17,992 nt of DNA from Microcaldota archaeon (GTDB taxonomy: Archaea; Micrarchaeota; Micrarchaeia; Burarchaeales; JAKAKT01). The stretch lies in NCBI GenBank assembly GCA_026396425.1, contig JAPLWU010000051.1, forward strand, positions 1 to 17,992, given 5' to 3'. The notes under the pieces were generated by a model. That model was not told the DNA's origin and ran no database searches. It saw only the letters and a program-made list of their open reading frames with translations. This document shows positions 7,504 to 13,636 of this stretch, piece by piece. The stretch's first letter is position 1; each line of letters starts with the position of its first letter. A program made the position numbers and the translations under genes.

Positions 7504-8648
7504 ATGTGGACTACGCAGGTGGCGCCGCTTCCCCCGACGTTGTGAGTCATGCCGATTTCGGCGTTGTCGACCTGCCTCTTGCCTGCCTTTCCCGTCAGCT
7601 GCCAGACAACTTCTACGGCCTGTTTTATTCCGGTGGCTCCGACGGGATGGCCGCAGCCCTTGAGCCCCCCGCTCGTGTTCACGGAAATGTCCGAGTTAAG
7701 TGCCGTCCTTCCCTCCTCGGCGGCCTTTCCGCCCTCGCCTTTCTTGAAGAATCCCAAATCCTCGGTTGCGATTATTTCCGCTATCGAGAAGCAGTCGTGC
7801 ACCTCGACCACATCAATGTCCTTCACGGTCACGTTGGCCGTTTTGTAGGCCTTCTCGGCCGCAATCCTCGTCGCCTTGAGGGAAGTTAGCGAGTCCCTGC
7901 CGTGGAGCGCAATCGTGTCGCTCGCCTGCGTGCTCGCGACTATTTCGATTGGCGTATCCGTATACTTCTTGGCCTCCTCGAGCGGGGCGAGTATCACCGC
8001 CGCTGCCCCGTCGGTTATGGGGGAGCAGTCGAAAACCTTGAGTGGCGAGGCCACGACCTTCGACTTCATGACCTGCTCGATCGTTATCTCCTTCTGGAAT
8101 TGGGCATACGGATTTTTTGCCGCATTCGCATGGTTTTTCACCGATACGGCGGCCATCTGCTCCTCCGTCGTCCCGAACTCGTGCATGTGCCTCCTCGCCA
8201 TCAGCGCATAGAGCGCAGGGAAAGTGGCGCCCATGAAAAGCTCCCATTCCTGGTCGCCAGCCCCGCCGAGCGCAGTTGTGGCGTCGCTGACGCTCACGTC
8301 GGTCATCTTCTCAACTCCTCCGACGACCACGTTGTTGTGGTGGCCCGAGGCGACCGCGAGGTAGCCCGAGCGGAGCGCGACCCCGCCCGATGCGCACGCG
8401 GCCTCGACCCGGGTTGCCGGAATCGGGTTGAGCCCCATGTAGTCGGCTATGAGGGCGGTGATGTGCTCCTGGCCTATCAGCCTTCCGGCGGCCATCGTTC
8501 CGCCGTAAAGGGCGTCGATGTCGTCGCCCTTCATGTTGGCGGACTGGAGAGCCTGCATTCCTGCTTCAAGTATCAGGTCGCGGAAGCTGTCCTCCCACCT
8601 CTCGCCGAATTTCGTCATGCCTGCTCCGACAATCGCAACGCGCCTCAT
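7488..8648 (-). CDS. Acetyl-CoA C-acetyltransferase (archaeal acetoacetyl-CoA thiolase)
   Basis: This 386-aa thiolase of the archaeal/SCP-x-like group condenses two acetyl-CoA to acetoacetyl-CoA, the first step of the mevalonate pathway. The nucleophilic cysteine is C85 in RVEAACASGG. The second conserved block HDCFS is at 284-288. The active-site loop GCGHPVGATG is at 331-340 with H334, and NVGGSGATCVV lies near the C-terminus. The start is ATG 8648 (MRRVAIVGAG), with ggtgat of the SD nine bases upstream. An in-frame TTG at 8669 would add seven residues (MNLIGDV) but has a poorer context. It is flanked by HMG-CoA synthase upstream and DUF35 downstream, the standard archaeal arrangement for a channelling complex. 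The 257-bp gap to HMG-CoA synthase is unusually long for this operon and is filled with repeats. Confidence 0.94.
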   Translation of the reverse strand: MRRVAIVGAGMTKFGERWEDSFRDLILEAGMQALQSANMKGDDIDALYGGTMAAGRLIGQEHITALIADYMGLNPIPATRVEAACASGGVALRSGYLAVASGHHNNVVVGGVEKMTDVSVSDATTALGGAGDQEWELFMGATFPALYALMARRHMHEFGTTEEQMAAVSVKNHANAAKNPYAQFQKEITIEQVMKSKVVASPLKVFDCSPITDGAAAVILAPLEEAKKYTDTPIEIVASTQASDTIALHGRDSLTSLKATRIAAEKAYKTANVTVKDIDVVEVHDCFSIAEIIATEDLGFFKKGEGGKAAEEGRTALNSDISVNTSGGLKGCGHPVGATGIKQAVEVVWQLTGKAGKRQVDNAEIGMTHNVGGSGATCVVHIMKRC

Positions 8649-8898
8649 AACATCACCAATCAAATTCAAACTTTCTCGCCAATCGATTTCGCTCGCATCA
8701 TCAAACCATCAACATTTCAGCTCGCTCGCCTCGCCAAACAACAATCCAAATTTTCGCCAATCGATTTCGCTCGCATCATCAAACCATCAACATTTCAGCT
8801 CGCTCGCGCTCTCGTCTCGAATCTCGAATTCCAACAATCGCAACTCGCCCCATACAATCACCAAACAATCCAAATTTTCGCAAACAATTTTCGTTCAT
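8649..8898 (-). repeat. Repeat-built spacer with copies of the thiolase start region
   Basis: Two kinds of repeat fill the gap. First, 8676-8729 and 8754-8807 are identical over about 54 bp (offset 78). Second, 8831-8880 is a diverged copy of 8625-8680, the SD and first codons of thiolase. On the minus strand it reads ..ggtgattgtATGGGGCGAGTTGCG, against ..ggtgatgttATGAGGCGCGTTGCG for the gene. The 24 coding bases match at 21 positions, encoding MGRVAIVG against MRRVAIVG. A further partial copy (caaacaatccaaatttt) lies near 8862-8878. Confidence 0.8.
8779..8898 (-). other. Decoy mini-ORF with a copy of the thiolase N-terminus
   Basis: ATG 8898 opens a 39-codon frame passing through ATG 8853, which has its own SD-like ggtgat and starts MGRVAIVG, then diverges into IRDSRRERERAEMLMV. 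It stops with TGA at 8781-8779, overlapping the ATG of the next mini-ORF. That one is MMRAKSIGENLDCCLARRAS, 8779-8717. A last one, MMRAKSIGEKV (8701-8666), overlaps an in-frame TTG (8669) of thiolase. These frames are short, and their translation is unproven. Confidence 0.4.
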
Positions 8899-8905
8899 TC
8901 CGGCT

Positions 8906-9943
8906 TCAAAGGCTCTTAAGCTTCCTCCTGTGCTTGACGTACATCCCGTAGTCGAGGTAGGTCTTGTTCTCTATCTCGTGCCTCAGCGTCTCGAGGCGCT
9001 TCTTCTGCGTCACGAGGTCCGTGGTCTTTATGCTGAAGGCGTCGCTGCCGGCGCCGCTCCCGAACGAGGTCATGAGAATCCGCTCGCCCGGTTTCGCTAC
9101 GTCGAGAACTCCGGCAAGTCCTATCATCGAAGCTGCCGAATATGTGTTGCCAATCACCGGGCTGAAAAGCCCGGGTTCGACCTTCTTCGCCTCGAATCCG
9201 AGCATCTTCGCTACCTCGAGCGGGAACTTGCCGTTCGGCTGGTGGAAGACCGCGTAATCGAAGTCCGAAACCTTGAGCCCCAATTGCTCCATGAGCCCTC
9301 TGGTCGCGCTCGTTATGTGCTTGAAGTAAGCCGGCTCGCCCGTGAATCTTCCCCCGTGGCTGGGAAATTCGGAGTGCGCCCTTCGCCAGAAGTCCGGCGT
9401 GTCGGTGGTGAACGAATAGGTCCCCTCTATCTCGGCGATGAGGCCGTCCCTCCCTATTATGAAGGCGGCGCCGCCTGCGCCGGCCGAATACTCGAGCGCA
9501 TCGCCCGGCCTTCCCTGCGAGGTGTCGGCGCCAATTGCAAGCCCGTAATCTATCATGCCCGACATGCACATGCCCATGCAGCATTGCATTGCGGCCGTTC
9601 CTGCCTTGCACGCGAACTCCATGTCCGCCGCGGTGAGAACCGGAGTCGCGCCAATGGCTTCCGCGACCATGGTCGCGGTCGGCTTCACCGCGTAGGGCTT
9701 CGACTCGGAACCGACGAAAACGGCCTCTATGTCAACCGCGGCTATTCCCGCGTTGTAGACCGCCCTCCTCGCCGCCTCGACCGAGATGGTGGCCGAGTCC
9801 TCGTCGATGTCAGGAACGCTCTTCTCCTTTATGCCGAGGCTCTTCTCTACGCGCTCGCCCTCCTCGCCCCATATCTTGGCGATTTCGTGGACCTTTATCC
9901 TGTACATCGGGACATATGCGCCGTATCCCACTATGCCTGCCAT
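8906..9943 (-). CDS. Hydroxymethylglutaryl-CoA synthase (archaeal type)
   Basis: This 345-aa protein has the usual archaeal HMG-CoA synthase length. It condenses acetyl-CoA with acetoacetyl-CoA to HMG-CoA, the committed entry to the mevalonate pathway for archaeal isoprenoid lipids. The catalytic triad is visible: E80 in VGSESKPYAVKP, C112 in MEFACKAGTAA and H234 in FHQPNGKFP. The conserved block SPVIGNTYSAAS (261-272 region) and the C-terminal glycine-rich MTSFGSGAGSDAF are present. The start is ATG 9943 (MAGIVGYGAYVP) with SD GGAGGT six bases upstream. It is the first enzyme gene of the HMGS-thiolase-DUF35 set. An XRE-type regulator gene lies upstream in the same direction, separated by a 316-bp repeat-rich gap that could carry the promoter and operators. 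Confidence 0.95.
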   Translation of the reverse strand: MAGIVGYGAYVPMYRIKVHEIAKIWGEEGERVEKSLGIKEKSVPDIDEDSATISVEAARRAVYNAGIAAVDIEAVFVGSESKPYAVKPTATMVAEAIGATPVLTAADMEFACKAGTAAMQCCMGMCMSGMIDYGLAIGADTSQGRPGDALEYSAGAGGAAFIIGRDGLIAEIEGTYSFTTDTPDFWRRAHSEFPSHGGRFTGEPAYFKHITSATRGLMEQLGLKVSDFDYAVFHQPNGKFPLEVAKMLGFEAKKVEPGLFSPVIGNTYSAASMIGLAGVLDVAKPGERILMTSFGSGAGSDAFSIKTTDLVTQKKRLETLRHEIENKTYLDYGMYVKHRRKLKSL

Positions 9944-9995
9944 CCTAAGACCTCCATTGTAAATTCCAACTTTCGAAATTCAATTCCAATCCGAA

Positions 9996-10074
9996 TCCGA
10001 AATCAAACCCTATCCTCGATTCCAAACCTCGTCTTCGGTTCCAAATCCCAACTCGGAAACAAACCTATCCTCGG
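9996..10074. repeat. Pair of diverged 23-bp direct repeats
   Basis: tccgaaatcaaaccctatcctcg (split by position: 9996-10018) and the similar ctcggaaacaaacctatcctcgg (10052-10074) lie 56 bp apart in the regulator-HMGS gap. The surrounding sequence repeats smaller pieces (ttccaa, ccgaat). No gene is evident in this part of the gap. A leader or promoter role for HMG-CoA synthase is possible. Confidence 0.45.
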
Positions 10075-10094
10075 TTCATGCCCGAACGACGCCG

Positions 10095-10202
10095 GCCTCG
10101 AACTTCGCGGATTCGTGCTCCGAACCTCGCGGATTACGCCTCGAAACTCGAGGAGTCATGCCTCGAACTTCGCGGATTCCCGCCTCGAAACCCGAGGATT
10201 CC
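10095..10202. repeat. Five 21-22 bp tandem repeats with dyad symmetry, possible operator array
   Basis: Units start at 10095, 10117, 10138, 10160 and 10182 (lengths 22, 21, 22, 22, 21), with consensus gcctcgaa-(c/a)-(t/c)tcg(c/a)ggattc. Each contains an imperfect inverted repeat; the third is perfect (cctcga-aac-tcgagg) and the fifth is cctcg-aaacc-cgagg. A period near two helical turns puts all sites on one face of DNA. They lie between the XRE regulator gene and the HMG-CoA synthase gene. The period is not a multiple of three, so this is not a coding repeat. Confidence 0.65.
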
Positions 10203-10259
10203 GCCTTGAGTATTTTCGTTGCAGAACTTTCTCTCCATTTGAGCATGTTTGAGCATGAT

Positions 10260-10946
10260 TCAGAACTTTGCGAGGTCCTGCCTGAGCGTATCGACTTCCT
10301 TCTTCGTGACTATGACGGGTATGCGCTCCCTCTCGGCTATCTTGATTGCGAGCTTGTCGACCTGCACGAGCCCGTGGAGCACGACCACGCTCGGCTTCGT
10401 CTGGGTAACGCGTATGACGACCATCGGCGACCTGCCCGTGCTCACGCGCGTGAATATGAACGCCCGCTCTGCCATTGCGCCGTAGAGGCGCGGGAACTCG
10501 TCGGCCGGCAGCATGAGTATGACCTTGAGGCTGTCCATGAGCGTGTATCCGTAGACCTTTTTCGCCGGGAGCGCGTCCTCGTTTGCAATCACTTTCCCGT
10601 CTATCGCATCCACGAAATCCGAGGCGCTGATGCCTGCCGAGAATTCGTGGACTTCGAAGAGCCTCTCGGTCTTCTCCTCGCTCTCCCTGAACTTGGCGAG
10701 CACGTGCCCGCCCTTGCCGGCGTCCAGGTCTATGAGGGCATTCACAAACCGGTGGACCACGCCTATGCCCGGTGATTTGCGTCGGTCGCCCTCGTAGTCG
10801 CTTATGGTGGAGGGCGAGATTTTGAGGTGCTTGCCCAGCTCGGCCTGCGTGATTCCGAATATCTCCCTCCATTTCTTCATCGTGCCGCCGGGCGTGCTGG
10901 ACAGGGTTATCTCCCCGGCGATGCGCATTTTCAGGCCCTCGGTCAT
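10260..10946 (-). CDS. XRE-type HTH transcriptional regulator with C-terminal alpha/beta domain
   Basis: This 228-aa protein has a Cro/C1-type helix-turn-helix at residues about 24-55. Its elements are KKWREIFGITQAELGKHL followed by ISPSTISDYEGDRRKSPG, with the conserved Q34, S45/S47 and Y51 positions. The remaining 150 residues form an alpha/beta domain (KVYGYTLMDSLKVILMLP, AFIFTRVSTGRSPMVVIRV, VVVLHGLVQVDKLAIKIAE) as in a widespread archaeal regulator group. Position directly upstream of the HMGS-thiolase-DUF35 genes suggests it controls mevalonate entry; an acyl-CoA or isoprenoid ligand would be a guess. The start is ATG 10946, with a TATA-like tract 26 bp upstream, so the transcript is probably leaderless. 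An 8-bp palindrome TTCGCGAA (10955-10962) between box and start hints at autoregulation. Confidence 0.85.
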   Translation of the reverse strand: MTEGLKMRIAGEITLSSTPGGTMKKWREIFGITQAELGKHLKISPSTISDYEGDRRKSPGIGVVHRFVNALIDLDAGKGGHVLAKFRESEEKTERLFEVHEFSAGISASDFVDAIDGKVIANEDALPAKKVYGYTLMDSLKVILMLPADEFPRLYGAMAERAFIFTRVSTGRSPMVVIRVTQTKPSVVVLHGLVQVDKLAIKIAERERIPVIVTKKEVDTLRQDLAKF

Positions 10947-10954
10947 GGTTTTAT

Positions 10955-10976
10955 TTCGCGAACCGGGTTTTTAAAT
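10955..10976 (-). promoter_or_regulatory. TATA-like box and palindrome upstream of the regulator gene
   Basis: On the minus strand ATTTAAAAAC (10976-10967) is centred about 26 bp before ATG 10946. The palindrome TTCGCGAA (10955-10962) lies between it and the start, a position where a bound repressor would block transcription. The repeats at 10095-10202 contain the related TTCGCGGA. Confidence 0.5.
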
Positions 10977-11030
10977 GTATCGAACTAGGGTTAGACAAAA
11001 GACGAATTAAGCCATCCGGACGGCATCCAA

Positions 11031-11039
11031 TTTAATATT
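11031..11039 (+). promoter_or_regulatory. TATA-like box for the YdjM-like gene
   Basis: tttaatatt is centred 24 bp upstream of ATG 11059, and no SD precedes the start; this suits a leaderless transcript. A near-palindrome gccatccggacggc (11011-11024) sits just upstream, in the intergenic space shared with the divergent regulator. Confidence 0.5.
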
Positions 11040-11058
11040 TTCTCCCCAATAGTTGCCC

Positions 11059-11532
11059 ATGGCTTCCATCGGGCACGTCGCGCTCGCCTATTTCATGTCG
11101 CTGGGCCTCAACCTCAACCTGCGGGAAACGCTTTGGCTCATGCTTTTCTCGGTAGTTTCGGACGTGAGCTTCATCCCGCTCCTGGTCGGCATAGATGTGC
11201 ACAGGGGATTCACTCACTCGCTCATTTTTTTGCTAATTCCGCTCGCAATTTATTTTCTCCTCTCGAGCCGTCTTGCACTGCTGGCTTCGATTGGCATAGG
11301 TTCTCACATACTAATCGATTTGCTGGATACGCGGGGAGTCCAGCTTTTCTTCCCTCTCCAGAACTGGGTTGCGGTCGGCGTCTGGCCGGCAGACCCCGTA
11401 AGCTTGACGGACTTTTCAATTTACTTCTCCACCAATTACTACGTATTCGACAAGGCCCTCCTCGTAACGGCAGTCATTGTCGTAATTTGCGAGATGGCGA
11501 GGGCGCGGGGGAAAAAGCATGATTACGGTTAA
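11059..11532 (+). CDS. YdjM/LexA-binding-like membrane-bound metal-dependent hydrolase
   Basis: The 157-aa protein matches the YdjM (PF04307) family of small membrane proteins with conserved His/Asp motifs. HRGFTHS is at 48-54, SHILIDLLDTRG at 82-93, and SIGHVALAYF near the N-terminus. Hydrophobic segments lie at about 24-46, 53-69, 73-90 and near the C-terminus (ALLVTAVIVVICEMA). The His and Asp residues are proposed to bind a metal. The family is annotated as a hydrolase but its substrate is unknown. ATG 11059 is about 24 bp after a TATA-like box. Its last 14 bases overlap the start of the YrdC gene, indicating co-translation. Confidence 0.8.
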   Translation: MASIGHVALAYFMSLGLNLNLRETLWLMLFSVVSDVSFIPLLVGIDVHRGFTHSLIFLLIPLAIYFLLSSRLALLASIGIGSHILIDLLDTRGVQLFFPLQNWVAVGVWPADPVSLTDFSIYFSTNYYVFDKALLVTAVIVVICEMARARGKKHDYG

Positions 11533-12109
11533 AACTTCGGATTTGAGCAGGGCTCTCGAAATCTGCACTGACGCAATCAAAAATGGCGGGTTCGTCGTGG
11601 CCCCGACAGATACGCTTTACGGAATCCTGGCCGACGCAACGGATGAGAATGCGGTTGCAAAAGTCGTCGGGGCGAAGGGCAGGGAGAACAAGCCGATTTC
11701 CGTAATCGTCTCGGATTTCAGGATGATGGAAAAATACGCCGAAGTTCCGGCCGGGGCGATGGAGAAAATGCGAAAAATGCTTCCGGGGCCGTTTACAATC
11801 GTGTTCAGGCCCAAATTCAAATTCCCACAGTCGCTTTTTGTTTCCGATTCTGTTGGAATCAGGATTCCAAAGCATTCGTTCGTCCTCGAAGTTTGCAGGC
11901 GGGCCGGAGTTCCGCTGACCGCGACCAGCGCCAACATTTCGGGCCAGCCCGCCGCCTCCTCGCTCAGGGAAGTTCCCGAGAGCATAAGGAATGCGGCAGC
12001 ATTCTGTGTCGACGGGGGAACATGCGAGCACTCGGCGCCCTCAACCGTCGTCGACATGCGCGGCGAGCCGAAAATAATAAGGCAGGGCGCGGGGAAATTT
12101 GAGATGTAA
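11519..12109 (+). CDS. Threonylcarbamoyl-AMP synthase (YrdC/Sua5 family)
   Basis: The 196-aa protein is a YrdC-domain enzyme that makes threonylcarbamoyl-AMP from threonine, bicarbonate and ATP for the t6A modification at tRNA position 37. Diagnostic blocks are PTDTLYGI (29-36), the KGRENKP substrate loop (53-59), LPGPFTIVF (88-96), VGIRIPKH (112-119) and TSANISGQPA (136-145). It ends at GAGKFEM, so it lacks the C-terminal domain of full-length Sua5 and is the short YrdC form. ATG 11519 lies inside the 3' end of the YdjM-like gene (14-base overlap). Confidence 0.92.
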   Translation: MITVKTSDLSRALEICTDAIKNGGFVVAPTDTLYGILADATDENAVAKVVGAKGRENKPISVIVSDFRMMEKYAEVPAGAMEKMRKMLPGPFTIVFRPKFKFPQSLFVSDSVGIRIPKHSFVLEVCRRAGVPLTATSANISGQPAASSLREVPESIRNAAAFCVDGGTCEHSAPSTVVDMRGEPKIIRQGAGKFEM

Positions 12110-12135
12110 ACAATTGGCGAATTCGGGGTTTATGA

Positions 12136-12801
12136 ATGGCCGTTCATTTTGACGCAAAAACGTTTGAAATTTTTCCCGGAGTCTACGAGCCCGCGGAGGA
12201 TTCGCTTATATTGGCCGAGGAAGCGAAAAAGCTGAGCGGAACTCTCCTTGACATGGGCACTGGCTGCGGAATAGTCGCCATTTGCGCGGAGAGATGCGAA
12301 TCCCTCGGAGTAGACGTGAACAAAAACGCCGTCAAAAATGCGAAACAAAACGCAAAAGCAAACAAATCCAACGCGAAATTTTTTGTTTCGAATCTTTTTG
12401 AGAAGGTCGAGGGAAAATTCGACACCATTGCGTTCAATCCGCCTTATTTGCCCTCCTCACCCGATGAAAAAGTAAAGGGGAGTCTCGAACTCGCCCTCAC
12501 GGGAGGAAAAAACGGCAGGGGAATCACCGACCGTTTCCTTTCGCAATTCAAAAACCATCTTGCGCCAGGAGGGAGGCTTCTGCTCGTGCAAAGCTCGCTT
12601 TCGGATAAGGGGGAAACAAGAATGAGATTAGAAAAAATGGGCTTTGCCGTGCGCGAGATTTCAAAAGTTCATATGTTTTTCGAGGAAATTTACCTGCTGG
12701 AGGCATCGGAAGCGGGAGATGGAAAAGAGGCCAAAAATGATTCGCGTAGTTCCCTTAGAGCTGGATGCCGCTCCGCGCGAGGCGAAACGAACGCGAGATG
12801 A
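12136..12801 (+). CDS. HemK2/Mtq2-like protein-glutamine methyltransferase
   Basis: A class I SAM-dependent methyltransferase of 221 aa. VYEPAEDSLIL (17-27) is the archaeal/eukaryotic Mtq2 signature. The SAM site is LLDMGTGCGIVAI (37-49). The catalytic NPPY (101-104) binds the target glutamine amide. Related archaeal enzymes modify the GGQ glutamine of release factor aRF1, usually with a Trm112 partner. The family normally ends near residue 190 (FFEEIYLLEA). The last 31 residues (SEAGDGKEAKNDSRSSLRAG...) read into the spacer, and residues from 201 on are encoded by the first copy of the SpoU start-region repeat. The original stop may therefore have been lost. ATG 12136 is preferred; an out-of-frame ATG at 12132 gives only a short frame. 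It lies 26 bp downstream of YrdC. Confidence 0.9.
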   Translation: MAVHFDAKTFEIFPGVYEPAEDSLILAEEAKKLSGTLLDMGTGCGIVAICAERCESLGVDVNKNAVKNAKQNAKANKSNAKFFVSNLFEKVEGKFDTIAFNPPYLPSSPDEKVKGSLELALTGGKNGRGITDRFLSQFKNHLAPGGRLLLVQSSLSDKGETRMRLEKMGFAVREISKVHMFFEEIYLLEASEAGDGKEAKNDSRSSLRAGCRSARGETNAR

Positions 12802-12814
12802 GAGTTGGCATTGA
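12737..12814 (+). other. Mini-ORF 1 (SpoU-start copy, 25 codons)
   Basis: ATG 12737 reads MIRVVPLELDAAPREAKRTR then DESWH and stops at TGA 12812-12814. That stop shares its A with the ATG of mini-ORF 2 (TGATG). It overlaps the 3' end of the Mtq2-like gene in another frame. Translation is unproven. Confidence 0.35.
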
Positions 12815-12864
12815 TGATTCGCGTAGCTCTGTTCGAGACGGAAAGAACGCGAGATGCGGGTTGA
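12814..12864 (+). other. Mini-ORF 2 (SpoU-start copy, 16 codons)
   Basis: ATG 12814 reads MIRVALFETERTRDAG and stops at TGA 12862-12864, five bases before the GTG of mini-ORF 3. It starts in a TGATG overlap with mini-ORF 1. Confidence 0.35.
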
Positions 12865-12869
12865 TATTG

Positions 12870-12923
12870 GTGATTCGAGGAGTATTGGTCGAGGCCGAAC
12901 ATGAGGCGCGAGGGATGATTTGA
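12870..12923 (+). other. Mini-ORF 3 (SpoU-start copy, 17 codons)
   Basis: GTG 12870 reads MIRGVLVEAEHEARGMI and stops at TGA 12921-12923, sharing its A with the ATG of the real gene (TGATG). It is the copy closest to the gene in peptide sequence (MIRxVLVExEH). Ribosomes that finish it could reinitiate on the SpoU gene. Confidence 0.4.
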
Positions 12924-13636
12924 TGATTCGAGTCGTTCTCGTCGAGCCCGAGCACGGGATGAACATAGGCGCATGCGCGCGGGCCATGAAGAATTTCGGC
13001 TTCACCGACCTGATGATAGTCAACCCCAAGGCCGACCACCTCGGAAGGGATGCAATGATGTATTCGAAACACGCGAGGGAGGTTTTGACGGGAGCAAAGG
13101 TTGCCGGAACGCTTTCCGCCGCCACTGCGGATTGCGATTTCGTGATTGGAACCACCGGGATAGCGAGGGGGGTCGACACGCTCAAGGAGCCCATAACTCC
13201 CAGGCAGCTGTCTGCGAGGCTGAGAAAAAGAAGGGCAAAATGCGCGGTCGTGTTCGGGAGGGAGGGAACCGGGCTGAGCGGCGATGAGATAAAGGAGTGC
13301 GACTTCGTCGTCTCGATTCCAACGAGCAAGAAATATCCGGTGATGAACCTCTCGCACGCCCTCGCCGTGATTCTCTACGAGCTTAGGGCGGAGGGAGGTT
13401 TCCCAAGACAGCCGGCAGGCGCCCGCGAGAAGGAGGAGCTCATGAGGACTTTTTCGGAAATTACGGACAGGGTGGCCGGCAGCATGAGGAACCCTGAAAA
13501 ATCCAAGCTCGCCTTCAGGAGGGTGATAGGGCGCTCCCTCGCCTCGGAGATAGAGGTATCGGCGCTATTGTGCGTCATGAAAAAGATTATGAAAAAATGG
13601 AAAAAAGCAGTTGGCGGGCCGAAACTTCGCGCCTAA
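12923..13636 (+). CDS. SpoU/TrmH-superfamily RNA 2'-O-methyltransferase, TrmJ-like
   Basis: The 237-aa SPOUT enzyme has all three motifs: NIGACARAMKNFG (14-26), AVVFGREGTGLS (108-119) and PVMNLSHALAVILYEL (139-154), forming the trefoil knot that binds SAM. The order and the C-terminal helical extension (EKEELMRTFSEITDRV...) fit TrmJ, which methylates the 2'-hydroxyl of tRNA nucleotide 32. The exact target is inferred. ATG 12923 is chosen because MIRVVLVEPEHGMNIG is the family N-terminus; a TTG one codon earlier is possible. Initiation context is TGATG after a mini-ORF, so translational coupling is likely. The last four bases overlap the convergent sepF gene. Confidence 0.92.
   Translation: MIRVVLVEPEHGMNIGACARAMKNFGFTDLMIVNPKADHLGRDAMMYSKHAREVLTGAKVAGTLSAATADCDFVIGTTGIARGVDTLKEPITPRQLSARLRKRRAKCAVVFGREGTGLSGDEIKECDFVVSIPTSKKYPVMNLSHALAVILYELRAEGGFPRQPAGAREKEELMRTFSEITDRVAGSMRNPEKSKLAFRRVIGRSLASEIEVSALLCVMKKIMKKWKKAVGGPKLRA

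Larger units (their letters stand above)
12737..12955 (+). repeat. Four tandem diverged copies of the SpoU gene start region
   Basis: The start of the SpoU-type gene (atgattcgagtcgttctcg, 12923) is preceded by three diverged copies starting at 12737, 12814 and 12870 (steps 77, 56, 53 bp). Their first codons encode MIRVVPLELD, MIRVALFETE and MIRGVLVEAE, against MIRVVLVEPE in the gene. A second shared block, gaacgcgagatg followed by gttg..attg, occurs near 12788-12813 and 12845-12869. Confidence 0.85.

Noticed and set aside
7902..8951. Plus-strand 349-codon frame opposite thiolase
   Set aside because: Its tail simply translates the direct repeats in the spacer and the rest is an antisense shadow.
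10095..10202. CRISPR array
   Set aside because: Units are 21-22 bp, contiguous and diverged, with no unique spacers of constant length and no cas genes nearby.
10156..10872. 238-codon minus-strand frame over the regulator
   Set aside because: Off-frame shadow of the XRE regulator that runs into the 22-bp repeats.
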